NCBI GenBank assembly: GCA_023091735.1
Contig: JALKBU010000652.1
Span: 1 to 29,093, forward strand
DNA length: 29,093 nucleotides
Reading direction: 5' to 3'
From: Trichomonas tenax
Lineage: Eukaryota > Parabasalia > Trichomonadida > Trichomonadidae
Below the pieces are notes generated by a model. That model had not been told where the DNA came from. It saw nothing but the letters and a program-made list of their open reading frames with translations, and did no database searches. Every line of letters begins with the position of its first letter. Within the stretch, counting starts at the first letter, position 1. The translations under genes were made by a program, and so were the position numbers. Below, piece by piece: positions 1 through 9,073 of the stretch.

Positions 1-119
1 CTCGAAGAGTCGGAACCCTTCGGGTTCTTACATTTTCTTTAGATTTAATTAAAAAATCGTATTCATTTAATTGCTTAATACCCCATTTCTTCATTAGCTC
101 AGGCGAAACGATTGCCATA
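1..119 (-). CDS. partial unrecognised ORF running off the left edge
   Basis: On the reverse strand an ATG at 119 opens a frame that stays open to base 1, about 39 codons. It starts MAIVSPELMKKWGIKQLNEY and becomes arginine-rich near the edge. The frame is also open for about a dozen codons upstream of this ATG, back to a stop. I do not recognise the family. The edge (13-27) carries a GC-rich hairpin (GAACCC-TTC-GGGTTC), unusual in this AT-rich DNA. The piece may be the start of a repeated-family protein or simply a chance open frame. The window cuts it, so length and function cannot be judged. Confidence 0.3.
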
Positions 120-580
120 TATATATAATCTCTTTCTTCCAAATAAAAAATTAAATTATTTTAAAAAATTAACTTAAAAATTAGTTGCTCGGATTTGTTG
201 TTTATATATAGTGTTTGGAATACACCCTTTATATTTAGAATGGCAAGTAACCCCATTACTCTACTACTACTCTTATTGAAAATAATGTTGATTTCTTTTT
301 ATGGAAACAGCTGTGAAATCCAATAAAATATTTAAATATCACTATAATGTTATGTAAAAGTGACTTTGCAGAAATTTGAGATTTGAAATCTTGACCAAAG
401 TACAAAATTTCGTTTTAAATAGATAGGAAATTAGTTTTTATAACATACATCAATGGGAAATTTGTTCAATCTTAAATTTCTATTGATTATTTATTCGAAA
501 AAATAGAAATTTATATAAATCCAATTGAAGCAAACCTAAGAGAGATAGTTTTTGACATTAATTTTTTTTGAGTTCTCCAT
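120..580. other. AT-rich spacer upstream of the kinase gene
   Basis: No reading frame of note and no recognisable RNA gene. It should contain the kinase promoter, but no clear TCAYT initiator lies in the last 60 bases before 581. Nothing else seen. Confidence 0.5.
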
Positions 581-3500
581 ATGACGAACAATTTCATGGC
601 TCACATGGAATTGTTCAGACCGGTCGAAGTCAAAACGAGCGACTTCAAATTCCTCAGTGCAATAGGCAGCGGAGCAAACGGAGATATTTTTCAAGCATTG
701 CATATCCAAACGGGCGTTGTTTGCGCCGTAAAACAATTAAAATCCCAAACACTATCGTCTGCTGAAGAACATGCGTTCTATAGAGAAGCGAAAATCATGG
801 TTAAATGCCAAAATTTTTTTCTTATCCCGCTTTGGGGCATTTCTTTGGAGAGTCCATACATCATTGCGATGAAATACATCAAAAAGGGTTCTTTACGTGC
901 AGCCATTCTTCATGAGCAAGGCGCCCCGACATTAACACAAACTAATAAGACTATTATTGCTTTTTGCATTGCCAGCGGTATGCAGTACCTCCACGATCAC
1001 AAAATTATACACCGCGATTTGAAAACGTTGAATGTTCTTCTCGATGGAAAATTATATCCTCATATTTGCGATTTTGGCTTGTCTAGAGTCAAATCTGATG
1101 AAGGCCAATTGATGACACAAAGGATTGGAACGCCTGCGTGGATGGCTCCTGAAGTTTATACAGATACAAACTACACAAACAAAGTCGATGTTTATAGTTA
1201 TGGAATTCTTCTCTGGGAGCTTTTAACTGATGAGAGGGCCTTCAAAAACTACACACCTGTTCAGCACCTTCAGTCTGTTGTGCAGCGCCACGAAAGGCCG
1301 AAAATTCCAAGCAAATGTCCAGATAAATTAAAGAATTTAATCAATCAATGCTGGAACCATGATCCAAAGATTCGTCCAACATTTATTGAAATAATGGATG
1401 TTATAAGGAATGGAAAAACATATTTCCCAGACACAGATCCAGAAGAAATGCAGAAATTCTTTGAGTTGTTCGACTCGGACTTTTTCACTAAGAAAGGAAA
1501 AATGCCGAGTCCGTTTTTGAAGAGAATAAGCAAAGCTCAACGTGCAGAGATAGAAGTAAAGAAGAAAATATCACAAGACAAAGAAGGAGAAGAAGGAATG
1601 TCAGCGTTCTCTGTTACTGAAGATTACACGAAGAAAACTCCAATGAAAACAAAAGTCAAATCATCGAAATCAATCAAAAAACAACCAAATATATTATTCA
1701 AGAATCCATTTGGAACAACAAATGAGTTGCCTGAATACAGCATTAAGCCACCAACAGAGTTTGTTGATAATGAAGAGTTTGGTGATATGGTTGAAAAAGT
1801 AGGTGATAGTGATGATGATAATTTCGAGCCACCAACGAGAAAGAAATTAAAGTCCGCTAAGAAAGGCATCAATTCCTTTGAACTTGAAGATGATGATGAA
1901 AACCTGCAGAGATTAGTTTCATTGGGAACAGTTAAGAAACTATCAAGTGTTTCTTTATCGTCTATGATAGTTCCTGCTGTTTTTATTGATTCCACTGCTG
2001 AGCGTCCGAGCGAATCTGAGATTCCTGCTTCGCCGGTTTTGCAAGACTTGAAACCAAAGTTTATCCTTGGCGATCCAGATAAATATGTGTATGAAAAGAA
2101 AGACATTCCAAAACCTTCTGTTTTTGCAGCACCAAAACCTCCTGAGTATGATGAGAATGGAAACATGAAAAATATCTTTTTGGAGATGGAAAGTCCAAAG
2201 ATTCTTGGATTCAGGTCAATGTATGGATCCACCAACGTTGATGTTCTTCTTGATTATACACTCCCTTCATTCCAGAACACTTTCTTGAGAACAATGTGGG
2301 GACTTAATGAAAAGAATGCCAAAGACTTTTTCTCAGCTGTTTCACTTCTATTTTCGCCACCAATTCCTCTTCATATCTGCAAAGTTACTATGAGTCACGT
2401 CCTTCGTTGTGTTGAAGCGAACCAAGCAGCGTGGAAACCATTTGGACGTTCACAAGCTCCATATAATCTTCCTCTTCAAACGCCATGTCTTTTCTCACTC
2501 AGCGCAAGATTGATTCTTTACACCATTCCAATGAATCCCGGTTTTATGTCGATTGAAATATGCGAACAGATTCTATCAATGGCGAAATACAAAGTTCATC
2601 AAGTTCTTAGAATTTTCTCAGTTTATGTCGCAAATCTTAATTTCATGGCTGATCCTAATCCAATTTTGGAGAGATTTTTAGATCAATCACTCGTCTTTAT
2701 TGAGAAAGGATGCCAAATAGAGTTCCTGAGGATCATTTATCATCTTCTTGCGAACAATTTTATGTTTGCTGAAAAACTTGGACAAAAATGCGCTGACATT
2801 GTTTTGCATTGTTTATACACAACAGATTTGAACGTAGTTAGCACTGTTTATAGTCTTTTGGCCAATACGAATCTTAGATTCGATATCAATATGGATATAC
2901 TCCTTGTTCATATCAAGTATCAAGACTCCAGAGAATCTTGTTTATCGTATATTGCAAAGAATGATAATATTACAATAAATGAAACGCTGATTGAGCAAAT
3001 CATAACATTCGGCAGCAAGTGCGAAATAGCTGCTCTCCTTCTTGCAAAGTTATGCTCAACAACAGCTTCAGCACAAATCATCGCGAAAAACACAGCTTGG
3101 ATGGAGGATAGTTTTTGCAGCACCGAAAACTCAGTGAGAATTTTCTGCGTCATATTTATCAGAGAACAAAATCGCGCCATGTTAATAAGTAATCCACACT
3201 TCTCATCGTTTATGATTAGATTACTTAATAACGGTGATTTGAGATTCATCGGATTCTGTAATACAATCTTATCTGTCGCTCAGCTAACTAATGAAATAAT
3301 CGAAAAGCTGCGTAAGAAGCATTTCTTGGAGAAATATATTGAATCAGCTTTGACATTGACCAATGTTCATCTCGCCACAGGATTCCTCGTGAATTGCAAG
3401 AAGATCGTCGCATTAGGTTTCTACGATGAATTCGAAGTATTAATCAAAGGCTATTCTCATTTCTTCACAAATAGCCATGATTTAGTTGAACCAGCGCTTG

Positions 3501-3643
3501 AGTTGCTTGTTGATATGGTTAGAATTTCTGAGTATCTTGTTATCGTTAAGCACATTGAGCTTCAGGATATTATCGATCAAGAAAATCTCAATGAGCACTG
3601 CATGGAAATTAGAGATATTGTTCTTGTCAAGATTGTTACTTAA
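581..3643 (+). CDS. TKL-family protein kinase with long helical C-terminal region
   Basis: 1020 residues. The kinase domain spans about residues 21-277 and has every catalytic landmark: glycine loop GSGANGDIF (29-37), Lys51 in AVK, helix-C Glu69, HRDLKTLN (144-151) with catalytic Asp146, DFG (164-166), the GTPAWMAPE activation segment ending at Glu191, and Asp203 in DVYSYG. The HRDLKxxN and GTPxWMAPE signatures place it in the tyrosine-kinase-like serine/threonine group, expanded in trichomonads and amoebae. Residues about 290-480 are a charged linker rich in Lys, Glu, Ser and Asp, with a basic RKKLKSAKK stretch that could be a nuclear signal. The rest is hydrophobic helical sequence suggestive of ARM/HEAT-type repeats, though I cannot define units. 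The start is the first ATG of the frame, just before the domain. All active-site residues are present, so it should be active. Substrate unknown. Confidence 0.9.
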   Translation: MTNNFMAHMELFRPVEVKTSDFKFLSAIGSGANGDIFQALHIQTGVVCAVKQLKSQTLSSAEEHAFYREAKIMVKCQNFFLIPLWGISLESPYIIAMKYIKKGSLRAAILHEQGAPTLTQTNKTIIAFCIASGMQYLHDHKIIHRDLKTLNVLLDGKLYPHICDFGLSRVKSDEGQLMTQRIGTPAWMAPEVYTDTNYTNKVDVYSYGILLWELLTDERAFKNYTPVQHLQSVVQRHERPKIPSKCPDKLKNLINQCWNHDPKIRPTFIEIMDVIRNGKTYFPDTDPEEMQKFFELFDSDFFTKKGKMPSPFLKRISKAQRAEIEVKKKISQDKEGEEGMSAFSVTEDYTKKTPMKTKVKSSKSIKKQPNILFKNPFGTTNELPEYSIKPPTEFVDNEEFGDMVEKVGDSDDDNFEPPTRKKLKSAKKGINSFELEDDDENLQRLVSLGTVKKLSSVSLSSMIVPAVFIDSTAERPSESEIPASPVLQDLKPKFILGDPDKYVYEKKDIPKPSVFAAPKPPEYDENGNMKNIFLEMESPKILGFRSMYGSTNVDVLLDYTLPSFQNTFLRTMWGLNEKNAKDFFSAVSLLFSPPIPLHICKVTMSHVLRCVEANQAAWKPFGRSQAPYNLPLQTPCLFSLSARLILYTIPMNPGFMSIEICEQILSMAKYKVHQVLRIFSVYVANLNFMADPNPILERFLDQSLVFIEKGCQIEFLRIIYHLLANNFMFAEKLGQKCADIVLHCLYTTDLNVVSTVYSLLANTNLRFDINMDILLVHIKYQDSRESCLSYIAKNDNITINETLIEQIITFGSKCEIAALLLAKLCSTTASAQIIAKNTAWMEDSFCSTENSVRIFCVIFIREQNRAMLISNPHFSSFMIRLLNNGDLRFIGFCNTILSVAQLTNEIIEKLRKKHFLEKYIESALTLTNVHLATGFLVNCKKIVALGFYDEFEVLIKGYSHFFTNSHDLVEPALELLVDMVRISEYLVIVKHIELQDIIDQENLNEHCMEIRDIVLVKIVT

Positions 3644-4609
3644 TTTTATTTTGTTGTTTTAAAATGTTCTATCTTTATATAATATACAATGAAAGATTGA
3701 TTTTATCATTATAATTATCAAATTTGATGTCGAACTTCTTTCTTTTAACAAAATGCTTATAAATTTGAATATGAATAGCGATGGAATAGCTATGCCCAAA
3801 ATAATATAGGATCTTTCAGCATTATATAAATTCAAGAAGTTTATTAATTAAAACAGAGATTGGCTAATAGTAAAACATCTAAATTAATATATACTTAGAT
3901 GAATTATCATATTTACACTGTTGTTAAAGATTATATTTGTGAAATTTTAAAATAATAGCAATCATCAAGTTATATTTCACCGATTGAATAACTATATCTT
4001 TGTTATCATATATTTATGTCCAACAGCATCCACAAATATGATATTTTTATGTGGATAATAGTGCCATCTAAGAACATTTAACTGGGCTTGATTTAGACTA
4101 TCTATGCGATTGCAAATCTATGCAATGATTGTCGTGGATAAAACCTTTAATAAATTTAGATGTCTTAATATCAATAAATAAAATGCTGTTATTGCATTGG
4201 GGTTCAAAACAAAAATTGGAATCTAAAACCACTGTCGTGTTAGCGTTGTCTAATTATGAGAATAAAAAATGATTAACAAATCTTTTTGAAATAATCAGAA
4301 TTAACTTAAAATCCGCAATCCACTGACAGAATGATAAATATAAAACAGACAATTGGTTGCTTTTAATGAGAATTTAGAAAAACAATTTTTAAAAAGTAAA
4401 GAGTTATTGTTCGAAGCAACTAATTTTCGGTTTAATTATGTTTCATAGTATTTTAACAACAAAAAGCCTTGATTTGACACCATTGTAAGGAAATGAAAAA
4501 ATTGAAAATTCTGTGAGTAACGAAATATTGTCTACTCAGTTTATAAATAAAATTGAAAAATAGCGGATATAGATCGAAAAATCGGAATTATGTGATATTT
4601 CACTACATA
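3644..4609. other. AT-rich spacer; no gene seen
   Basis: About 970 bases with no coherent reading frame. I looked here for the missing 5' half of the downstream Myb gene (tryptophan-spaced helices, an ATG in frame, a trichomonad-type intron end) and found none. Confidence 0.5.
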
Positions 4610-4999
4610 AAATGGACGAAGATCGCAGAGTTCCTCCCTGGTCGCACCGACAATGCTGTCAAGAATCGCTGGAAGTCAGCTCTTAAGCGCCTCGTGACAG
4701 GCGAAACAAATCAACAACAGCAGCATCAGCCTGCATGCCCGCAAATATCTGTTGTCACAACACAAGTTGCTCAGCCGGCTCCTCAAAAGGTTGAGATTTT
4801 GGGCCCAATTACCGACCTTTCTTCTTTAGCTCTTTCTGAACCACTGTCGCCTAATGAACAAAACGTTTCCTTCTCTGTCAACTTCGATGTTAGAGTTTCT
4901 TCATTAAATGAGATCCAGGATTCAATGCCTTTCTCAGCTCATGAATATGATCTATCTGGTCTTAATCAGGACCTCTATGGATTCTCATTCGACTTGTAA
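4610..4999 (+). pseudogene. Myb-type DNA-binding protein, 3' remnant
   Basis: The frame encodes the second half of a Myb R3 repeat, KWTKIAEFLPGRTDNAVKNRW, in the family signature position W-x3-A-x2-LPGRTDN-x4-RW. A polar tail with a QQQQHQ run and a Ser/Leu-rich C-terminus follows, ending at TAA 4997-4999. Everything that should precede it (repeat R2, the first helix of R3 and any ATG) is absent. The codons upstream of 4610 run into AT-rich sequence with no Myb likeness and no in-frame ATG. The 5' part has therefore been lost, most simply by a rearrangement breaking just before Lys-Trp at 4610-4615. An unseen upstream exon is the alternative, but I see no splice signals. The intact parent would have been an R2R3 transcription factor. 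Confidence 0.7.
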
Positions 5000-5887
5000 G
5001 AACTTCATTTGTCTGATTCCATGGGTGATTATTTTAATAAACACCCCACTGCCGTCTTTTTCGTTTAATCACACAGTTTTTATAGCATACTATACACTGA
5101 CTGGTTTTGAAATTGGCAAAATAATATTTCTCACAAAAATATCAGAAATCCGATCAAAAATACTGATGGTGTATACTGCCTAAACAATAGGATATTAAAT
5201 GCATCAACTACGAATCTTGAAAATCAATGTAACATTTCATACTTATAAATCTTATTCAGACTGTCATTCATCTTTCATTGTTATATTTCATCTGGATATA
5301 CCACTATTTTTGTTTCTTCGGATTGTAATTTCGTTATTTTTTTCGAAATCGAAATAATGGAGAATCCAACATAATTGCATATAGAATTTATATCTCTAGA
5401 ATATGTGAAAATCATTATTTCGATACAAGGATTGATTTCACGATGATAAAATTAATCAATTGTAAATCTTTTAAATGTTCATCATAATGGTAAATATAGC
5501 TTGCCTTGGTTATATATACTCATTATATGCCTGTGAATTATCATTAATACAACAACTTGGAATTTGTAAATTAACTTAACGGATGAATATTGATGTGGAG
5601 AAAATTTTTTTTCGTATAAACAGATAATAATTATATACTCCACCAAATAAAGCACATTCCAAACTACACATCTAAATAGTTCAAGTGCAGAAAATTTTAA
5701 TTGACATGTGTTGGTTTCGAAAGTGTTTTTTCTTATTCCATTTTCACGAGAAATTTCATTTATGTTTGTTAAGCTGAAAAATAAGAACAGCAATGTTTAT
5801 ATTGAAAGTAGTAATGTTCCCCTATATTTTGAATTACTATATAGTGAAATACCAAGATTCAAAAACAATAATCATGAACTGATTGAT
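5000..5887. other. AT-rich spacer; no gene seen
   Basis: Short frames occur on both strands (for example 5482-5793 reverse and 5708-5929 forward), but they overlap each other, are Ile/Asn/Lys/Phe-rich as expected of AT-rich chance frames, and show no motif. Confidence 0.4.
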
Positions 5888-6700
5888 TATGACCATGTTA
5901 ACGTCAGCACTATTCTTTACAAAAATTGAACAATTTCGAAAGAATTCAATTGCATCCAATAATGGTGTTGTGTTTAATAGTGAAAAACATTTCAAAATGA
6001 ATAATTACAAACATATTACATCATAAAAACATCTTGATATCATAATGATTGATAATTCTATAGTTAACATCAGCACCATTCTCAACTAGATATTGAACGA
6101 TTTTGAGAGACTCCACTTTATTAGCTGCAATTAGAGGGGTTTCATAGTGATGTGCAATTGATAAATAACTTCAATGTTAACGCCAGCATGGTTTTCAACA
6201 AGAAGCTGAACCATTTCAAAATTCTTCATTGAAGCTGCAACACATAGAGGCGATTGTTTTAATAATAAACATCGTCAAATGTAATTGATTGACCTATAAT
6301 AACGCTGAACAAAAAATCATAATAATATATCCAATCTTATCATTATAATAAATTCTATATCTATTCTTATTATAATATGATAAGCAAATGAAATTTAGTT
6401 ATTTTTTGCATAATGATATACACTTAATTTCGATATCATGTTAATATCGGCACTGTTATCTAGAAGAAATTGAGCGATTTCAAGTGCACCATGCTTAGCA
6501 GCAATATATAGAGGGGTCATTTATCATAATAAAAAGAAAATAGTTTTGATCAATTCCATATTTCTGTGATGAAAACCATAAAAGATGGATCGATGACTCA
6601 CTTGTTAATTGCACAGTCTCTTTCAAAAAAAATATTTAACAAGTTCAAGAGAACCTATTTCAACAGCAACTGATAGCGGCGTCTTTAAATCTTCATTATT
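5888..6700 (-). pseudogene. decayed ankyrin-repeat gene
   Basis: Translating the reverse strand in pieces gives five separated ankyrin-like units. About 6690-6635 reads TPLSVAVEIGSLELVKY. About 6518-6430 reads TPLYIAAKHGALEIAQFLL, then a DNSADIN turn. About 6256-6175 reads SPLCVAASMKNFEMVQLLV, then ENHAGVN. About 6152-6063 reads ETPLIAANKVESLKIVQYLV, then ENGADVN. About 5966-5897 reads TPLLDAIEFF, then KNSADVN. These match the ankyrin consensus TPLhxAaxxGhxxhVxxLLxxGADxN. The units sit in different frames, separated by AT-rich stretches with stops. One clear +1 shift is the 8-T run right after VKYFF (about 6626-6633). No long ORF survives, so this is a pseudogene of the ankyrin families that are large in trichomonads. 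Confidence 0.8.
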
Positions 6701-7575
6701 TTTGATATCGTATGATAAACAAAAAAGATCAATGCATTCTATTGCTTAGCGAAGCAAAATTCTCATCTCCACTATTTCCGATTAAGAACCAAAAGGGATC
6801 AATATTACCATTGGAGAAATAATGAAATTGATTCAAATCATTCATCGAACCTTTTAGTTCTAGAAGCCAGTTGAAAGTCCAAACAATGTTATATGATAAA
6901 GTTACAAAGGTGTTTCAACTCTCAATTTTTGGTCCTTTTTCAAAAATAATTATATATTTAGGATCTACATATGATACTGTTATTAGAATAAACAACTAAA
7001 AGTCCCCTTATGTTACAAAAGTGAGATGTTGGTAGGTAAACAAAAATGTTATGTATATGATTGCTAATTCACATACGAAAAATTAAGCGTTTTTATTTCT
7101 GAACTTTCGGTTATTTATGACACTCGAGCTAAAATTCGATTTTTTAAAGAAAAAATGAGTTTTTGTTTCTATACAATCTTTATAGCTTTTTCGGAAAAAA
7201 CAAATCGATAAAAGATACCATTAATACTTTAGCATTAATGTGCCAATCTAGTTTTTAGAAATATCATCAATGATTCTTTTTATCCAGATAATATTGTTCT
7301 TTACAAGTGAAGGATCGCAACCACATTAGGACACACTAGTATATACTGAATAGCACATTCTAATATACTATTGTTGCTTGATAATTCTGAGATCTTTCAT
7401 TTCTATGATATACATTGAAGTGCAAGTCTCTAAAGCAATACTATCATTCATTATTAATGCAATATTCGATATTATTGGTATTCATGAAAACAAAAAAACC
7501 TTTTTTAAAATTACAATATTATTTTTTATCGATAATCTGCATTAATTTCAAGTTTTTCCAATATCAAACTGTTAG
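6701..7575. other. AT-rich spacer, perhaps 5' remains of the ankyrin pseudogene
   Basis: Reverse-strand fragments at about 6740-6890 give short coherent stretches that could belong to the N-terminal part of the decayed ankyrin protein, but the match is too weak to assign. The rest, to 7575, shows nothing I can name. Confidence 0.3.
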
Positions 7576-7761
7576 ACAATACTATATTCAACTAACAAAT
7601 TGGCACAAAACAATGTAACGGATCACTCCAAAAAACGTATTTCTGACAGGCTCATTATAGATGCAACAGGAAGAAAATGTGCTGTTGAGATTCGTATCAA
7701 TATTACTGAACAAGATCTAAGTCCTTTTGTGTTTGTTTTCTTAAAAAGAAGCAAACTGTGA
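7576..7761 (+). pseudogene. possible PAS-like fragment
   Basis: A 61-codon open stretch lies between TAG (7573-7575) and TGA (7759-7761), with no ATG at its start. Its second half, RLIIDATGRKCAVEIRINIT followed by EQDLSPFVFVFLK, has the strand pattern of the last part of a PAS domain (polar turn, long amphipathic strand, then an F-h-h-F-h-R/K strand). This is pattern recognition only and no signature residue is decisive. It could be debris from one of the PAS-containing cyclase-like genes found in trichomonads. Low confidence. Confidence 0.2.
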
Positions 7762-8478
7762 TGTAAGAGATGACATGTATGAGGTGTTACGAGAATAATT
7801 ATCCTGTTATTTAAAGTAAATATTTTGCTATTTATTTATTGATTAAATTCATAAGCTCATTTTATGCAGGATTAGTTGCAAAGACAATATATTGCATTTC
7901 ATCAAATAAAATGCTTTCAAACTTGTAAATCGACATTTTGAAATTAGAAGTTTATACAATAATGAATAATTGTATATGAAATTCGAATTACGTGTTACTC
8001 ATGTATAAATTTGTAAAGCTTTGATCAATCTTATTTCGGATTCTTGACGAAATTGAATTTCGATATCAATGATAAAGGCTTTTGATTGAGGTTTTAGTAT
8101 GATAATATTGATGAAAATAGCTTATGTATTATATTCTCAATGGTTTTCGTGTTAAAAAGCACCTTTCACTAAGAATATGATTTGCATCTTTGTTAAAAAG
8201 GCGAATTGTGAATTGAAAAAGGAGTGTAAGCATCATTGTTCCTTTGCAAGCTTACACACTAAGTCTGGTAGAGAGTTGAAACCCCTCTAAAGTTACTCGA
8301 AAACATCTGATATGAAAATTGATATTTCGTTGCGAAGTTAGAAACCAGAATTTCTGTGTAACGTTAGAGACCATATTGTGTTGTTATATATAAAAGTGTT
8401 TTGTGAAAATTGGAGAAAATATAATTGCTTCCGCCCGTATAAATTATTTATGTAAAGTGTCAAAAGGCAATAAAAAAG
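7762..8478. other. spacer upstream of the TMEM18-like gene
   Basis: No gene seen. It contains an 8-bp inverted repeat, GTGTAAGC (8224-8231) and GCTTACAC (8250-8257), separated by 18 bases, which could form a hairpin. Confidence 0.4.
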
Positions 8479-8484
8479 TCACTT
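8479..8484 (+). promoter_or_regulatory. initiator-like element TCACTT
   Basis: TCACTT fits the trichomonad initiator consensus TCA(+1)Y-T-W. It lies 25 bases upstream of the ATG at 8509, in the usual short-leader range, and supports that start. The word is short, so chance matches are possible. Confidence 0.5.
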
Positions 8485-8508
8485 TTAGTTTAAAAAAGTG
8501 ATAAATAA

Positions 8509-8958
8509 ATGAATAACGGGCCCATTTCTTACGAAGTTCTCGATGGACCATCGTTCATTCAGTCTTCTTTGCACACATTATTAAGTGTCAATTATTTTGA
8601 CATCCCTTTGTTGATCTATTTTGCACTTATTTCAATATTTGTTTATTCTCTTTTCAGATATAGAAACAGTACATTCTTTTTAACAATACAGTTCTTCGTT
8701 GCAATTACGTGTGTTTGCTTTACCGAGAATGTTAACGCTTATTTAAGCGAAAGATGGCAAGAATATAAATTTTCAAGCAATTACTTCGACGTTGAATGCA
8801 TCTTTATATTCCTTTTGTGGACAATTCCATTTTCTGTCATTGCTGTTGCAATAACAATTGGTTTCTTCTTCGATTTGTGCAAGTCAATCGCTGTTCATCG
8901 ATTTTTCAACACAATTCTCCCGAATAATAACGAACCACCAAAGGCAAAGTCAAATTAA
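8509..8958 (+). CDS. TMEM18-like membrane protein
   Basis: 149 residues with three hydrophobic helices at about 31-48, 55-72 and 97-121. The segment from about residue 70, C-x-TENVNAYLSERW with a following SSNYFD, lines up with the TMEM18 core (C-x-E-Y-I-N before an N-W, then KYQYFD and a helix), and the order and spacing of helices match the family. TMEM18 is a nuclear-envelope/ER membrane protein of poorly defined role. In animals it is linked to chromatin tethering and body weight. Length equals that of the human protein (about 140), but the tail is less basic, ending in a short polar PPKAKSN. The gene is convergent with the CAS-like gene, whose stop lies 115 bases away. The start is the first ATG of the frame, 25 bases after an initiator-like TCACTT. 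Family call fairly firm, function open. Confidence 0.7.
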   Translation: MNNGPISYEVLDGPSFIQSSLHTLLSVNYFDIPLLIYFALISIFVYSLFRYRNSTFFLTIQFFVAITCVCFTENVNAYLSERWQEYKFSSNYFDVECIFIFLLWTIPFSVIAVAITIGFFFDLCKSIAVHRFFNTILPNNNEPPKAKSN

Positions 8959-9073
8959 TTGTTTGTTGTTCTTTTTTACTTTATTTTTTTTAAAAAAATC
9001 AATTTAAAAATGATTTTTTTCGACTTTATACAAATATAGTTTATCTAGAGTAATAAAACTTCAGTCTCTTATT

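Noticed and set aside
1624..2235. 203-codon reverse-strand frame inside the kinase gene
   Set aside because: It lies wholly within the intact kinase frame. Its serine runs are the complement of acidic codons (GAT/GAA) in the linker.
5482..5793. 103-codon reverse frame
   Set aside because: AT-rich, Ile/Phe/Tyr-heavy, no motif, overlapped by an equally long forward frame.
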